Origin: a virus
IMG/VR virus record: IMGVR_UViG_3300022200_000083
Span: 1 to 46,820 of that record
Strand: one strand, 5' to 3'
Length of the DNA: 46,820 nt
The stretch's first letter is position 1. Each line of letters opens with the position of its first letter. A program made the translations under genes and the position numbers. Below are positions 38,305 to 46,820 of the stretch, in pieces. The notes under the pieces were generated by a model. It made no database searches and had not been told where the DNA came from. It saw nothing but the letters and a program-made list of their open reading frames with translations.

Positions 38305-39606
38305 ATGGCACAAATCAAGGGAAAACAGATTGCCAACGCGAGCATTGCGGCGGCAAAGATCGACCTCACAGACAGCTTTGATTTCACATCAGGCTCAGTG
38401 AGTGTAGCAACCCCAAGCTCAAACAATGACGCGGCCAATAAGGCCTATGTAGACTCTGTAACCACGGGCTCCGCGGCAGGGCTCGATTTTAAGGAGAGCG
38501 TAGTAGTCGCGTCAGCGGCAAACTTCGCGGGATCATATAGCGCGAATGTTCTCACCGCGAGCTCAACCGGCGCGATCTCGATTGACGGCGTGAGCCTCGC
38601 GCTCAATGATCGCGTGCTTTTGAAGGACCAGAGCACCGCATCAAATAACGGAATCTACTATGTGAGCGTAGTAGGTGATGGAAGCACCGCCGCAGAGCTC
38701 ACGCGCGCAACCGACGCCGACAGCTCCGCAGATCTCAACACAGGCGCTTTCGTCTTCGTCGAGGATGGCTCAACGAATCAAAACCGCGCGTATGTGCTAC
38801 AGGCGAACGGCGACGGCAGCTCACCAACGCTTGACACTGATGATCTCGTGTTCATTCAGTTTAGCGGAGCAGGGCAGATCACCGCGGGCGACGGTCTCTC
38901 AAAGAGCGGCGACACACTCAACCTTGACATCAATGGCCTAACTGCAGTTGCAGACGCGGCGGCAAGTGGTGATTCAATCGCTGTATACGACGCGAGTGTA
39001 AGCGGGCCACGCAAGATCTCAGCGCTCACTTTCTTGAGCGATCTCAACAACACAAACGAGTTCACGACAGCATCAAACAAGGTAGCGCTTAATCTCAAGA
39101 GTAATGGTGGTCTTGCATCAAGCTCATCCGGTCTTGAGCTCGACGACGACAACATGAGCGCGGTACTTGCGGCAGGTCTCGCAAGCACTCACAACTTTGT
39201 CATGGTGGACTCGTCAGGAGTCCGAAAGATCACACGAAATGAGCTCTTAACGGCGCTCGCGGGCGACGGTCTCACAGCGGACACTGCGAACGGACAACTT
39301 GACGCATCAGTACCACAGCTCGACAGCGGAAGCGCGGCGAGCTCGATTTCATTAGATGGCACGGGAACAGGGATCACTATCTCGGCAACCCCTCTCGATG
39401 ATAGCGCGGTACTCGTACTTGTGAACGGTGTGGGTATCGAGCTAGGCGATGGAGTGAAGACAACAGAAGCTTATTTTTCGAGCGACAGTGGCACCACAGC
39501 GCGCGCGCTCGCTGATATCGCTTCAGGGGATGAGCTCATTTGGAACGGATCGACACACTACACACTAGAGACAGATGATATCATCGAGATCCGCTACAAC
39601 GCCTAA
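38305..39606 (+). CDS. Appendage / tail-fibre-like protein
   Basis: The 433-residue protein is rich in Ala, Ser, Thr, Asp and Gly. The N-terminus MAQIKGKQIANASIAAAKIDL and the NNDAANKAYVDSV segment (about 45-57) are typical of phage fibre shaft starts. The middle has repeated beta strands with VLLKDQSTASNNGIYYV. The C-terminal module matches the previous gene. It probably forms a trimeric virion fibre. Its location between terminase and portal is unusual. Confidence 0.65.
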   Translation: MAQIKGKQIANASIAAAKIDLTDSFDFTSGSVSVATPSSNNDAANKAYVDSVTTGSAAGLDFKESVVVASAANFAGSYSANVLTASSTGAISIDGVSLALNDRVLLKDQSTASNNGIYYVSVVGDGSTAAELTRATDADSSADLNTGAFVFVEDGSTNQNRAYVLQANGDGSSPTLDTDDLVFIQFSGAGQITAGDGLSKSGDTLNLDINGLTAVADAAASGDSIAVYDASVSGPRKISALTFLSDLNNTNEFTTASNKVALNLKSNGGLASSSSGLELDDDNMSAVLAAGLASTHNFVMVDSSGVRKITRNELLTALAGDGLTADTANGQLDASVPQLDSGSAASSISLDGTGTGITISATPLDDSAVLVLVNGVGIELGDGVKTTEAYFSSDSGTTARALADIASGDELIWNGSTHYTLETDDIIEIRYNA

Positions 39607-39682
39607 TCTCGGCAGGTGACATAGAGCCTGAAAAGTGTTACTCTCTCAGCATAGATAGACACCATGCGAGAGAGAGAATCAT

Positions 39683-41836
39683 ATGCGGATCAAAGGCAAA
39701 CAGCTAGCAGATATCCTAAGAGATGAGGGCGCGCCATTTAACCGCGTCTATGCGAGTCAGCTTACAGGCGGACTTGTATTCAAGGCGAAGAACGCGAGCT
39801 TGAGCGCGATGACCATTGGCCAGGCGGTCTACATATCAGGTGTCAGCGGCGATGTGCCAGAGGTGCTATTAGCAGACGCAGATGGCGCGGGGACTATGCC
39901 TGCGGCGGGTCTAATCGCGACAGGCGGCAACGCGGGGGCAGATGTGTGGATCATCTCACTCGGAGAGCTCAAAAATGTGAACACCGCTGCATTTAGCGAG
40001 GGAGACACGCTCTATGTAAGCACGACAGCGGGCGCGCTAGTGGCGAGCCCACCGGCAGGATCTAGCGCCAAGCTTCAAAACATCGGGCGGGTAGTACGCG
40101 CGGATTCGGCGGGTGTGATCTTTGTAGGCGGCGCGGGTAGAAGTGCCGCCACGCCAAATCTTGATCAGGGTAAATTCTTTGTAGGCAACGCGAGTAATCA
40201 GAGCTCAACGAGCGTCTATACTCTACCAATCACGGATGGGAACGCGGGCGACGTACTCACGACAGATGGCGCGGGCGCTGTAACGTTTAGCGCTCCAAGT
40301 GGCGGAGCGACAGCACCTACAGTCATTAATAATTCGGCAGTGGTAAACCTAAGTGCAAATACAAACTATGTAGTTGACCCTGCTACATCAGGCACGTTGA
40401 CGGCACGAGTGCCGAACAGTGGCAGCACAGATGGAGACACGATAGAGATTACAAATCTAAGTTCTCAGTCAGTGATCATCGAGCTTTACGACACAAGTGG
40501 ACAGGCGAAACTTTACTATGCTGATGGCACACTCGCGCCGACAGTAGCGACATATAGAGATCAAATTACGGTTGAGTCACAGGGGACAATCAGACTTTAT
40601 CAAGCGGGCGCAGGGTCACCGGTGGAATGGTATCTATACCACTCGCCAGCTTTTGAAGTTGAGGCGGCAACATCATCATTGTCAAGCGCGGACACATTAG
40701 CATATAGCAGCGTCAAAAAGGCTTTTTTGAGTGCGGGTGAAATTCATGGTGACTATGTGTTGACGTCTAATATTTCAAACACTGTACGACCATTTCATCG
40801 ATATGTGACGACATACGCAGAGACGACAGCCCGAACAATAAGTTTACCTGATCGATACAATAATGAGAGCATCATCCAAGATCTCGATGGTAAACGAATT
40901 TATTTTGAAAATAGAGGGACATCAAGTTTAACCGTCAATCTATCAAATAGTTATTTAAATGTCTCAAGCGTCGCATATAGAGCGTATCTATGGTCATTTG
41001 AGAATGTAAACATCTCAAGTATCGCATTAAAGCCCGGGGAGAGCGTACAAGTAGAAGTAACTGTTCAAGATGTATCAGGGACAGATAAACGAGTGTATTA
41101 CCGTCTCGGTCAACATACCCCGACATATGAGACAACAGAGGACAGCACAGGCGCAAATGCAACCATCTCACACGGGCGAGAGAAGCACCTAACGTACATT
41201 GTCAACACCGCAAACAATGTAACAGTGACACTTCCGACGCTCAGTGACTGTAAGCCTGACTATCGAGTCACTGTAAAAAACGCGGGCTCAGGCACAGTGA
41301 CACTAAACAGAGGATCAACGGATACATTTGACGGCGCGACCTCAACGACTCTCGCTCAGTATGACACAATCACATTGAGCAAACGCAGCAGCTCAACATG
41401 GTCAACGATCAACCCAATCACACCCTCAACGAGTGATGATCTGACAGGTAACATCACGCCGACAAATTACACGGCTACGAGCTCAGACACGTTGAGCACG
41501 CACTTGAGCGCGATAGATAGTGCACTAGGTAGCGCGGGTGGCGGTGGTACAAACTATACCTACTCGGCCATAACTTCAGCGTCATCCCCCGTTACTGCTC
41601 AAGCATGGTATCATTACTCGGTAGATACTTCAGGCGGAGCAGTAACGATCAATCTACCTGCACTCAGCTCTGTAACGGATGGTGATGAGATAAGGGTAAA
41701 AGTTCGTAATGCATCAAATAATACAACGATCAACGCGGGTAGTGATACGATTGATGGTGCTGCAACCTTTGTAATGAATGTGGCATATAGCGCAATCACA
41801 ATCGTAGCGGGCTCAACTGAATGGGAGATTATCTAA
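39683..41836 (+). CDS. Large appendage / tail-fibre-like protein
   Basis: The 717-residue, beta-rich protein starts with RIKGKQLADIL, like its neighbour's IKGKQIA. Residues about 25-160 form the fibre head with AVYISGVSGDVP and SEGDTLYVSTTAGALV, followed by GKFFVGNASNQ. The C-terminal region has several 'VTVTLPTLSD', 'TVTLNRGS' and 'TINLPALSSV' strands, two of which look like duplicated domains (about 505-560 and 640-700). It is likely a surface fibre with repeated modules. Confidence 0.65.
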   Translation: MRIKGKQLADILRDEGAPFNRVYASQLTGGLVFKAKNASLSAMTIGQAVYISGVSGDVPEVLLADADGAGTMPAAGLIATGGNAGADVWIISLGELKNVNTAAFSEGDTLYVSTTAGALVASPPAGSSAKLQNIGRVVRADSAGVIFVGGAGRSAATPNLDQGKFFVGNASNQSSTSVYTLPITDGNAGDVLTTDGAGAVTFSAPSGGATAPTVINNSAVVNLSANTNYVVDPATSGTLTARVPNSGSTDGDTIEITNLSSQSVIIELYDTSGQAKLYYADGTLAPTVATYRDQITVESQGTIRLYQAGAGSPVEWYLYHSPAFEVEAATSSLSSADTLAYSSVKKAFLSAGEIHGDYVLTSNISNTVRPFHRYVTTYAETTARTISLPDRYNNESIIQDLDGKRIYFENRGTSSLTVNLSNSYLNVSSVAYRAYLWSFENVNISSIALKPGESVQVEVTVQDVSGTDKRVYYRLGQHTPTYETTEDSTGANATISHGREKHLTYIVNTANNVTVTLPTLSDCKPDYRVTVKNAGSGTVTLNRGSTDTFDGATSTTLAQYDTITLSKRSSSTWSTINPITPSTSDDLTGNITPTNYTATSSDTLSTHLSAIDSALGSAGGGGTNYTYSAITSASSPVTAQAWYHYSVDTSGGAVTINLPALSSVTDGDEIRVKVRNASNNTTINAGSDTIDGAATFVMNVAYSAITIVAGSTEWEII

Positions 41837-41863
41837 TATGAGTTATAAGCTAAAGTAATAACC

Positions 41864-42130
41864 ATGATGACCACCACACAGAAAAGACTCATGATCATAG
41901 GTATATTGATCCTCTGTTATCTTTGCTTTGGTCGAGAGACAGCGGGCGCGGGCGCCGTGATTGTGGCGGCGGGCGCAGCACATCGAGAGCGCAAGAAAAA
42001 AATCGAAGCGCAGATCAAGCAGAATGAAGAGCGCGCTCAAGCTCGCGCTCAAGAGCTCATAGACACCAAGCACGCAGCGCGCGAGCGTGGAGAGAGGGAG
42101 GCTGAGACATGGTTAGATCAGGACTTTTAA
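41864..42130 (+). CDS. Inner-membrane spanin-like protein
   Basis: The 88-residue protein has a short N-terminal membrane anchor (about 9-22, MIIGILILCYLCFG), an Ala/Gly stretch and a charged helical C-terminal part (RERKKKIEAQIKQNEERAQARAQELI). The topology is that of an i-spanin. It overlaps the next gene by 22 bases, and the CHAP-type endolysin follows. An ATG at 41867 is an alternative start. Confidence 0.45.
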   Translation: MMTTTQKRLMIIGILILCYLCFGRETAGAGAVIVAAGAAHRERKKKIEAQIKQNEERAQARAQELIDTKHAARERGEREAETWLDQDF

Positions 42131-42558
42131 GTCTCATCATGATCTTGAGCCCTGCGCCTTCGGGGATATGGATCAAGAGCTCAGGTGAGGAGATCAGCGC
42201 ACCTTGCCCGAAAACACTGAGCGATGATGAGCCCGCGCGACTACCGAGAGGTTGTCAGGCACCTCAAGCGGGTGTATTGATCTCTCGCTCACTCTTCACA
42301 CGCAATCGAGGCGAGCTCGCAGAGCTCAGAGCAGAGCGCGATCAGCTGAAGAAACAGCTACGAGAAGAAACGGCAGCGCGCCGACAACTTGAGACGGATG
42401 TTAGAGGCATGATCGCAGAACATGAGCTCGCGCTAAACGCGCTCAAGGCTTTGTGCTCTACGGAGCATTGCCCGACATTCAAACCCGCAGCTATTGGAGC
42501 AGTGATCACGTTGAGCGCGTGCGCTGCTACTTTCGCCACTTATCATTTTATGAGGTAG
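42109..42558 (+). CDS. Exported coiled-coil protein with C-terminal membrane segment
   Basis: The 149-residue protein has an N-terminal hydrophobic signal (about 3-18), cysteines in the exported part, a coiled coil at about 65-105 (RGELAELRAERDQLKKQLRE) and a C-terminal membrane helix (about 126-146). A signal at one end and an anchor at the other, with a coiled coil between, could span the periplasm like a unimolecular spanin. It lies between a spanin-like gene and the endolysin. Confidence 0.45.
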   Translation: MVRSGLLSLIMILSPAPSGIWIKSSGEEISAPCPKTLSDDEPARLPRGCQAPQAGVLISRSLFTRNRGELAELRAERDQLKKQLREETAARRQLETDVRGMIAEHELALNALKALCSTEHCPTFKPAAIGAVITLSACAATFATYHFMR

Positions 42559-42565
42559 AGACGAC

Positions 42566-43186
42566 ATGGAACACGACCAAAGAAGAGCGCAACGCGCCAA
42601 GTTAATGAATGAATTAAATAAAGATCGAAGCGTAGAGCGCCCGACTGAATACGCGAGCGAGGAAGCAGGGCGCGAGGCGCTTGAGCGTGGGCTCGCACAA
42701 TGGCGCGAGGAGATCATTGAGCCTGTAGGAGAGGTATCAGATGGCCCGATCCTTGATCGATATATCAGAGAGGGCGCGGGATGGACTTGGCAAGAGACCT
42801 ACCAAAACCGCAAATTTGCTTGGTGTGGTTGCTTCGCTGCTTGGTGTTGGATCAGTGTTTTACCCAAGCTCAGAAAAAAGAGCTTTCCAAGCACTTATCG
42901 CTTGAGGGAATGGGCCAAAGGCACACCGCGTGAGATCAAAGGCCTTGAGAACGCCCGCGCGGGTGATATTATGGTCATCTCGACAAGCGCGAATAAACGT
43001 TGGGGGGATCACATCACGATCATTGATAAGGTTGAGGATGATCTCTCAGGCGCGTGGACAGTCGAAGGCAACGCTTTCGGCGAGACACCGAGTGAAAAAC
43101 GCGTTGAAGGTGTGGTAAGATGTTTTCGACCGATTAATAAAATCAAGTTCATTTATCGACCGTTGGAGGTCGATTTAGCCGAATAA
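42566..43186 (+). CDS. CHAP-type endolysin (amidase or endopeptidase)
   Basis: The 206-residue protein has a charged helical N-terminus and a CHAP/NlpC-like domain from about 70. The nucleophile is probably Cys87 in KFAWCGCFAAWCW. The general base is His149 in RWGDHITII, and VEGNAFGETPS holds the usual Glu/Asn. ARAGDIMVIS is the typical strand before the histidine. It should cut peptidoglycan peptides at lysis. It has no signal peptide, so release depends on the holin. Its neighbours are spanin-like genes and the portal. Confidence 0.75.
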   Translation: MEHDQRRAQRAKLMNELNKDRSVERPTEYASEEAGREALERGLAQWREEIIEPVGEVSDGPILDRYIREGAGWTWQETYQNRKFAWCGCFAAWCWISVLPKLRKKSFPSTYRLREWAKGTPREIKGLENARAGDIMVISTSANKRWGDHITIIDKVEDDLSGAWTVEGNAFGETPSEKRVEGVVRCFRPINKIKFIYRPLEVDLAE

Positions 43187-43198
43187 CTGTGAGGGCCC

Positions 43199-44671
43199 AT
43201 GAGCGACATACAAAACACCATCGAGGCGATGACGGATCTAGTCAAAGCGAAACCCGGCACGCCTCAGGCGTATGAGCTCAACCCATACAGCACAGATCAT
43301 AATCTGAGTTATCAAAGCGCGTTGTTGGGCGACGCTCACCAAGGGACACAAGGCGCGCTCAGTTATGCAACGCTGCGACAATTAGCGCGCGTACCACTGA
43401 TCAGCGGAATCATTCAGACGCGCGTGAGTCAAGTTGCTGAGTTCGCACGACCACAGCCCGATAGACACGCAGCAGGCTTCGTGATCAGGCTAAGAGATCA
43501 GTCAACGGAGCTCACAGACGAGCACCGCAAAGAGATCAAGGCCATCGTTGAATGGTTATTGAGATGTGGTGACTCGCGGATAGTAGGTCATCAAACATTT
43601 GAAGGCTTCTTGCGACAGATCACGCGAGATAGTTTGACGCTTGATCAGTGCTGTTTTGAGATCATCCACAAAGGCGGGCGCCCGATTGCATTTAAGCCCG
43701 TAGATTCAGCGACCATCAGACGCGCCGCGCCTACAGAGGCAGAGATAAGAGCAGGTCAACGAGATCCAAGAAAAACCGCGTATGTTCAAGTGCTTGATAA
43801 CCGAGTGGTCGCTGAGTTTGACGCAGATCAAATGGCGTTTGGCATCCGGCGCCCGCGCTCTGAGATCTCATCGAATGGATATGGTTATCCTGAAATCGAA
43901 GAGGCAGCGCCAACGATCATAGACATGGTGAGGGCGAAGGCGTACAACAGCGCCAACTTTACACACGGTTTACATCTATCAGGAATCCTAGCCATCAAGA
44001 GTAAGATGAGCCCCGCGCTGTTTAGAGCGTTCAGGCGCGAGTTTTATTCAATGTTGCAGGGTGGGAACGGTGCAAAGAAGACACCGATTATTCAACTCGA
44101 TCCCGAAGCAAAAGAAGAAGTTCAGAGCGTCAACATGACCAACTCAAACTCTGATATGGAGTATAGTTCTTGGCTCAACTTCCTCATCAAAGAGGTTTGT
44201 GCGCTCTATCAAATGGACCCCGCTGAGTTAGGCTATGTGTTCGGTAATGAGGGACAATCAAGCGCACTGAATCAAGGTGGCCCCGCGCAACGTATTGAGT
44301 ACAGTAAAGAGAAAGGTCTCAGACCTCTACTCCGGTCACTAGAGACATGGATAAACCGTTGGATCATTACACCTTTAGCGCCTCACTTAGAGTTGAGCTT
44401 CGTAGGCCTCGATGTAGAGAGCGAGAGTCAGCGCCTAGACGCGATCTCAAAAAAGGTTAATTCTTACATGACCGTGAACGAAGCGCGCGCAGCTTTTGAC
44501 CTTAAACCGCTCGATAATCCAATAGCTGATATGTTGCTAAATGCAAGCTACATTAACGCAGCACAAATGGCCGCCGCCGGCGAAAGTGAAGAGGATGAGG
44601 GCGAAGAGATCCCCGGCCTTATACCACCCAACCAAGAAGATGATGACATCGAGATCGATGAGGAGATTTGA
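43199..44671 (+). CDS. Phage portal protein
   Basis: The 490-residue protein shows the portal fold signature: LARVPLISGIIQTRVSQVAEF near 65-85, TLDQCCFEIIHKGGRPIAFKPVD (about 148-170), YGYPEIEEAAPTIIDMVRAKAYN, then an ELGYVFGNEGQSSALNQGG segment like 'P..lg..... nyss' of HK97-family portals, and a helical crown at the end. The C-terminus is acidic (EEDEGEEIPGL, then DDDIEIDEEI). It forms the dodecameric DNA entry ring and docks the terminase at 35970. Confidence 0.85.
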   Translation: MSDIQNTIEAMTDLVKAKPGTPQAYELNPYSTDHNLSYQSALLGDAHQGTQGALSYATLRQLARVPLISGIIQTRVSQVAEFARPQPDRHAAGFVIRLRDQSTELTDEHRKEIKAIVEWLLRCGDSRIVGHQTFEGFLRQITRDSLTLDQCCFEIIHKGGRPIAFKPVDSATIRRAAPTEAEIRAGQRDPRKTAYVQVLDNRVVAEFDADQMAFGIRRPRSEISSNGYGYPEIEEAAPTIIDMVRAKAYNSANFTHGLHLSGILAIKSKMSPALFRAFRREFYSMLQGGNGAKKTPIIQLDPEAKEEVQSVNMTNSNSDMEYSSWLNFLIKEVCALYQMDPAELGYVFGNEGQSSALNQGGPAQRIEYSKEKGLRPLLRSLETWINRWIITPLAPHLELSFVGLDVESESQRLDAISKKVNSYMTVNEARAAFDLKPLDNPIADMLLNASYINAAQMAAAGESEEDEGEEIPGLIPPNQEDDDIEIDEEI

Positions 44672-44673
44672 TC

Positions 44674-46820
44674 ATGAACGCGATTAATCGAAAAGGTTAT
44701 CAAGACATACCAATGACACGTCGCCGCGCGCAGTTGCTCGCGGAGTATGCGAACAAACTCGCAGAGATGCTTGAGAACGCGCCAGATGATCAGGATCTAG
44801 CCGAGTGGGTACAAAGCAAGATCGACCGCGCCGCTGATCAAATCCAAAGCGCCTACCATTATTTAGATCAAGAGGACGATGATGATCTCGAAAAAGCGGT
44901 AGGTCATAAATACACCCATCGAAAGCGTGTGGGTACTGATAAGCGAGGGCGCGCGCGTTATCGGTACTATTACGCAGAACATCAAGGGGGTGGTATCTCA
45001 CGCGCGAGCTTTGAGGCAGGTAGCGCCTTTAAACTGACATGGAAGGGGAGACGCGGACACTTTCATATTGATCGCGTAGAGGGTGATCAGGTGTTTATCA
45101 CGCACGATTCACGCCCAAGCATGACCCCTGTAGCTATTTCAAAGGGCGAGCTCAGAGCGCTACTCAAAAGCCAACACGGAAAAGCAGAGCAAGAGCACGT
45201 TGAAAAGCGCCGTAAGGAAGTAGAGAAGATCAAGAGTAAAGGTGTAAAGCGCGGGCTAGGTCTTGCGCTCCATCGACTCAGACAAGCGGCGCAGGTCGCA
45301 GGCGTTCAGCTTGATGAGCGTTATCAGCAGCCTAAGAAGAAGAAGACCACAGAGACGGCGCGTGAGGATCGCTTTGAGACGATGCCTGAGGTTGAGAGCG
45401 CGCCTCGATCAAAGACACCCGCCCCGAAGACGCGCGCAGATCTCGCTAAGCTGATTCATCAAGAGCTGCTCAACGCCGGATTCAAAGGCGCTGATCTATG
45501 GATCAGGAACGAAGACACAGACCGTGAGAAAGCGCGTATTTATCTATCAGGTAAAGGGCGCAAGCAAGGCATGATAGAGGCGCTTTCGCCTCAAGAGTAC
45601 GGCTCAGAGGGCGCCTTTAGACTACAGGTAATTCAAGAGGAAGGTTTAGAAGGCGCATCAGATGAGGAGATCCAAGCGGCAATAGACAGACGCTCAAGCA
45701 CTCTTACTCTTAAGCTCACACCACCTAAGCTCGACCCCAAGCAGCTTCAAAGATATCTCGAGGCGATCTCAGCAGTAGCGCGAAAGCTCAAAGACAGCGC
45801 GCCTAAGATCCTCGATCCGAGCGACCGTCCCATTTTAGCACTCACACTCGACTATACAAAAACACCACTAGCGCAACGCTCACGCGAGGAGCTAGAGACA
45901 CTCAGGACAAAGGCGCAACAGGTCAACTCAAGAGAGAGCCGACCGGGTGACAAGAACGAGAACACACACGCGGTGAGCGTAGCGCAGCACATCATGAGAG
46001 AGGTGAACATAGCGCTAGGCGAGACAACCGCACAGACCACGCAGACCACACCAAGAAACCAACTCATAGAGACAGCGCAACAGATCATCGAAGACGCGGA
46101 CCAAGATCATGATGAGCGCCACGACGAGCACCAAGAAATCACGAAGTTTGAGCTCGGTGAGCACACGCACACGAAGACAGGCGCGAAGCTCTTCACAGCG
46201 AAGCAGAAAGAGCGCACTGATCGAGATGAGTATTTCAGGCGCCTCGAGATAGCAAAGAAGCATGGTGGACGATATGAATCTCGCTATGTTAAAGGATTTG
46301 TGTTCAGGAGCGCTGAAGATGCGCGAAACTTCGCGCTAGAGGTCGAAGGCGCAGCTCAGACACCAAAGAGCGCGGAGACAGTCACACCGCACGAGGATCA
46401 CCCAAGCGCTGATAACTTTGAGACGATGCCTGAGGTGGAGAGCGCACCTACTCAGCGCTTGAGAGGTGTACTTGACGCGCTCTCAGAGTCAGAGCGCTTG
46501 AACACGATCAACCCCAAGAATCGCAAGCGCCCGAAAGAAGCAGAAAGCGCAGACGTGAAGCTTATCAAGCTTGTTAACGAGCTTGCAGAGGATCAAGACC
46601 CGAATGATAGACGTTTTCTAAAGGTCATGGCCTCGATGCTACAAGACGTAAAGAGACTATATCCACGCAGCGCATACGAGCGCCAAGAAAACCTGAAAAA
46701 CCGCTACGCTACAATCAGAGAGTTCATCGAGAGAAAACTAGGTCTTGAGCCAACTGTCACAGCGCCCAACTTAAGTGAGACCCTCTCTCGACCCACCACA
46801 CCGAGCCCCCGCCCCACCAC
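44674..46820 (+). CDS. Large multidomain protein after the portal (partial, runs off the window)
   Basis: The frame is open from the ATG at 44674 to the window end, at least 715 codons, with no stop seen. It starts two bases after the portal stop. The N-terminal part (about 70-165) reads KYTHRKRVGTDKRGRARYRY, then a GHFHIDRVEGDQVFITHDSR domain. Later comes a domain with ELGEHTHTKTGAKLF, ERTDRDEYFRRLEIAKKHGG and VKGFVFRSAEDARNFAL (about 500-570), resembling 'HTKTG..L..vkL..Rv.r..' modules of phage polyproteins. The linker FETMPEVESAP occurs twice (about 230 and 585). It may be a head or ejected protein; the function is not identified. Confidence 0.6.
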   Translation, partial: MNAINRKGYQDIPMTRRRAQLLAEYANKLAEMLENAPDDQDLAEWVQSKIDRAADQIQSAYHYLDQEDDDDLEKAVGHKYTHRKRVGTDKRGRARYRYYYAEHQGGGISRASFEAGSAFKLTWKGRRGHFHIDRVEGDQVFITHDSRPSMTPVAISKGELRALLKSQHGKAEQEHVEKRRKEVEKIKSKGVKRGLGLALHRLRQAAQVAGVQLDERYQQPKKKKTTETAREDRFETMPEVESAPRSKTPAPKTRADLAKLIHQELLNAGFKGADLWIRNEDTDREKARIYLSGKGRKQGMIEALSPQEYGSEGAFRLQVIQEEGLEGASDEEIQAAIDRRSSTLTLKLTPPKLDPKQLQRYLEAISAVARKLKDSAPKILDPSDRPILALTLDYTKTPLAQRSREELETLRTKAQQVNSRESRPGDKNENTHAVSVAQHIMREVNIALGETTAQTTQTTPRNQLIETAQQIIEDADQDHDERHDEHQEITKFELGEHTHTKTGAKLFTAKQKERTDRDEYFRRLEIAKKHGGRYESRYVKGFVFRSAEDARNFALEVEGAAQTPKSAETVTPHEDHPSADNFETMPEVESAPTQRLRGVLDALSESERLNTINPKNRKRPKEAESADVKLIKLVNELAEDQDPNDRRFLKVMASMLQDVKRLYPRSAYERQENLKNRYATIREFIERKLGLEPTVTAPNLSETLSRPTTPSPRPT

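Noticed and set aside
1-46820. tRNA genes and integrase/attachment site
   Set aside because: I saw no tRNA-like cloverleaf segment or integrase signature; this is a by-eye reading and cannot exclude them outside the window.

Overview
The window is a 46.8 kb segment of a tailed, contractile-tail (myovirus-type) double-stranded DNA phage or prophage. It carries a tail sheath and tube, a complete baseplate set (V-type spike, LysM/gp25-type wedge, J-type protein), a large terminase, a portal and its own replication and DNA-modification genes. The host is probably a Gram-negative bacterium. This rests on spanin-like and lipoprotein-like lysis genes, two cell-wall hydrolases, and a class III nucleotide cyclase of a type common in proteobacteria and myxobacteria; I cannot name the host. 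Genes are packed tightly, with many ATGA stop/start overlaps. The 4-mers GATC and GCGC are strikingly frequent: hand counts in two 600-base samples give roughly 5 to 7 times the random expectation.

Layout. (1) 1-14.9 kb, plus strand: head-tail completion, tail terminator, sheath, tube, overlapping tail-assembly chaperones, tape measure, hub, spike, wedge, J protein and a set of fibre or baseplate-edge proteins. (2) 14.9-15.9 kb, plus: holin-like, coiled-coil membrane and lipoprotein genes (first lysis cluster). The last runs 204 bases into the convergent DNA polymerase gene. (3) 20.3-15.7 kb, minus: DUF3310 protein, a small protein, a Cas4/RecB-type nuclease, an OB-fold ssDNA-binding candidate and a family A DNA polymerase. 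(4) 20.4-31.1 kb, plus: D5-type primase-helicase, ThyX, Arg-rich repeat proteins, a C5 cytosine methyltransferase overlapped along its length by a second conserved-looking frame, a class III cyclase paired with a membrane protein, a dCMP-type deaminase, a 600-base array of GGTGTGTCACTT repeats, a VRR-NUC nuclease, a transglycosylase, a possible small terminase and another Arg-rich repeat protein. (5) 34.5-31.1 kb, minus: small early-type genes, five with the same leader, ending in a DPPY-type DNA methyltransferase. (6) 34.7-46.8 kb, plus: small acidic and DUF5824-like proteins, large terminase, appendage proteins, second lysis cluster (spanin-like genes and a CHAP-type endolysin), portal, and a large protein that runs off the window end.

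How they work together: modules 3 and 4 replicate and modify the DNA and supply thymidylate. The iteron-like array is the best candidate for a replication origin or a multi-site operator. Module 6 packages DNA, and modules 1 and 2 build the tail and lyse the cell. The most unusual loci are the dual-frame methyltransferase (24.57-25.95 kb), the cyclase plus membrane-protein pair (26.0-27.3 kb) and the repeat array (27.97-28.57 kb).
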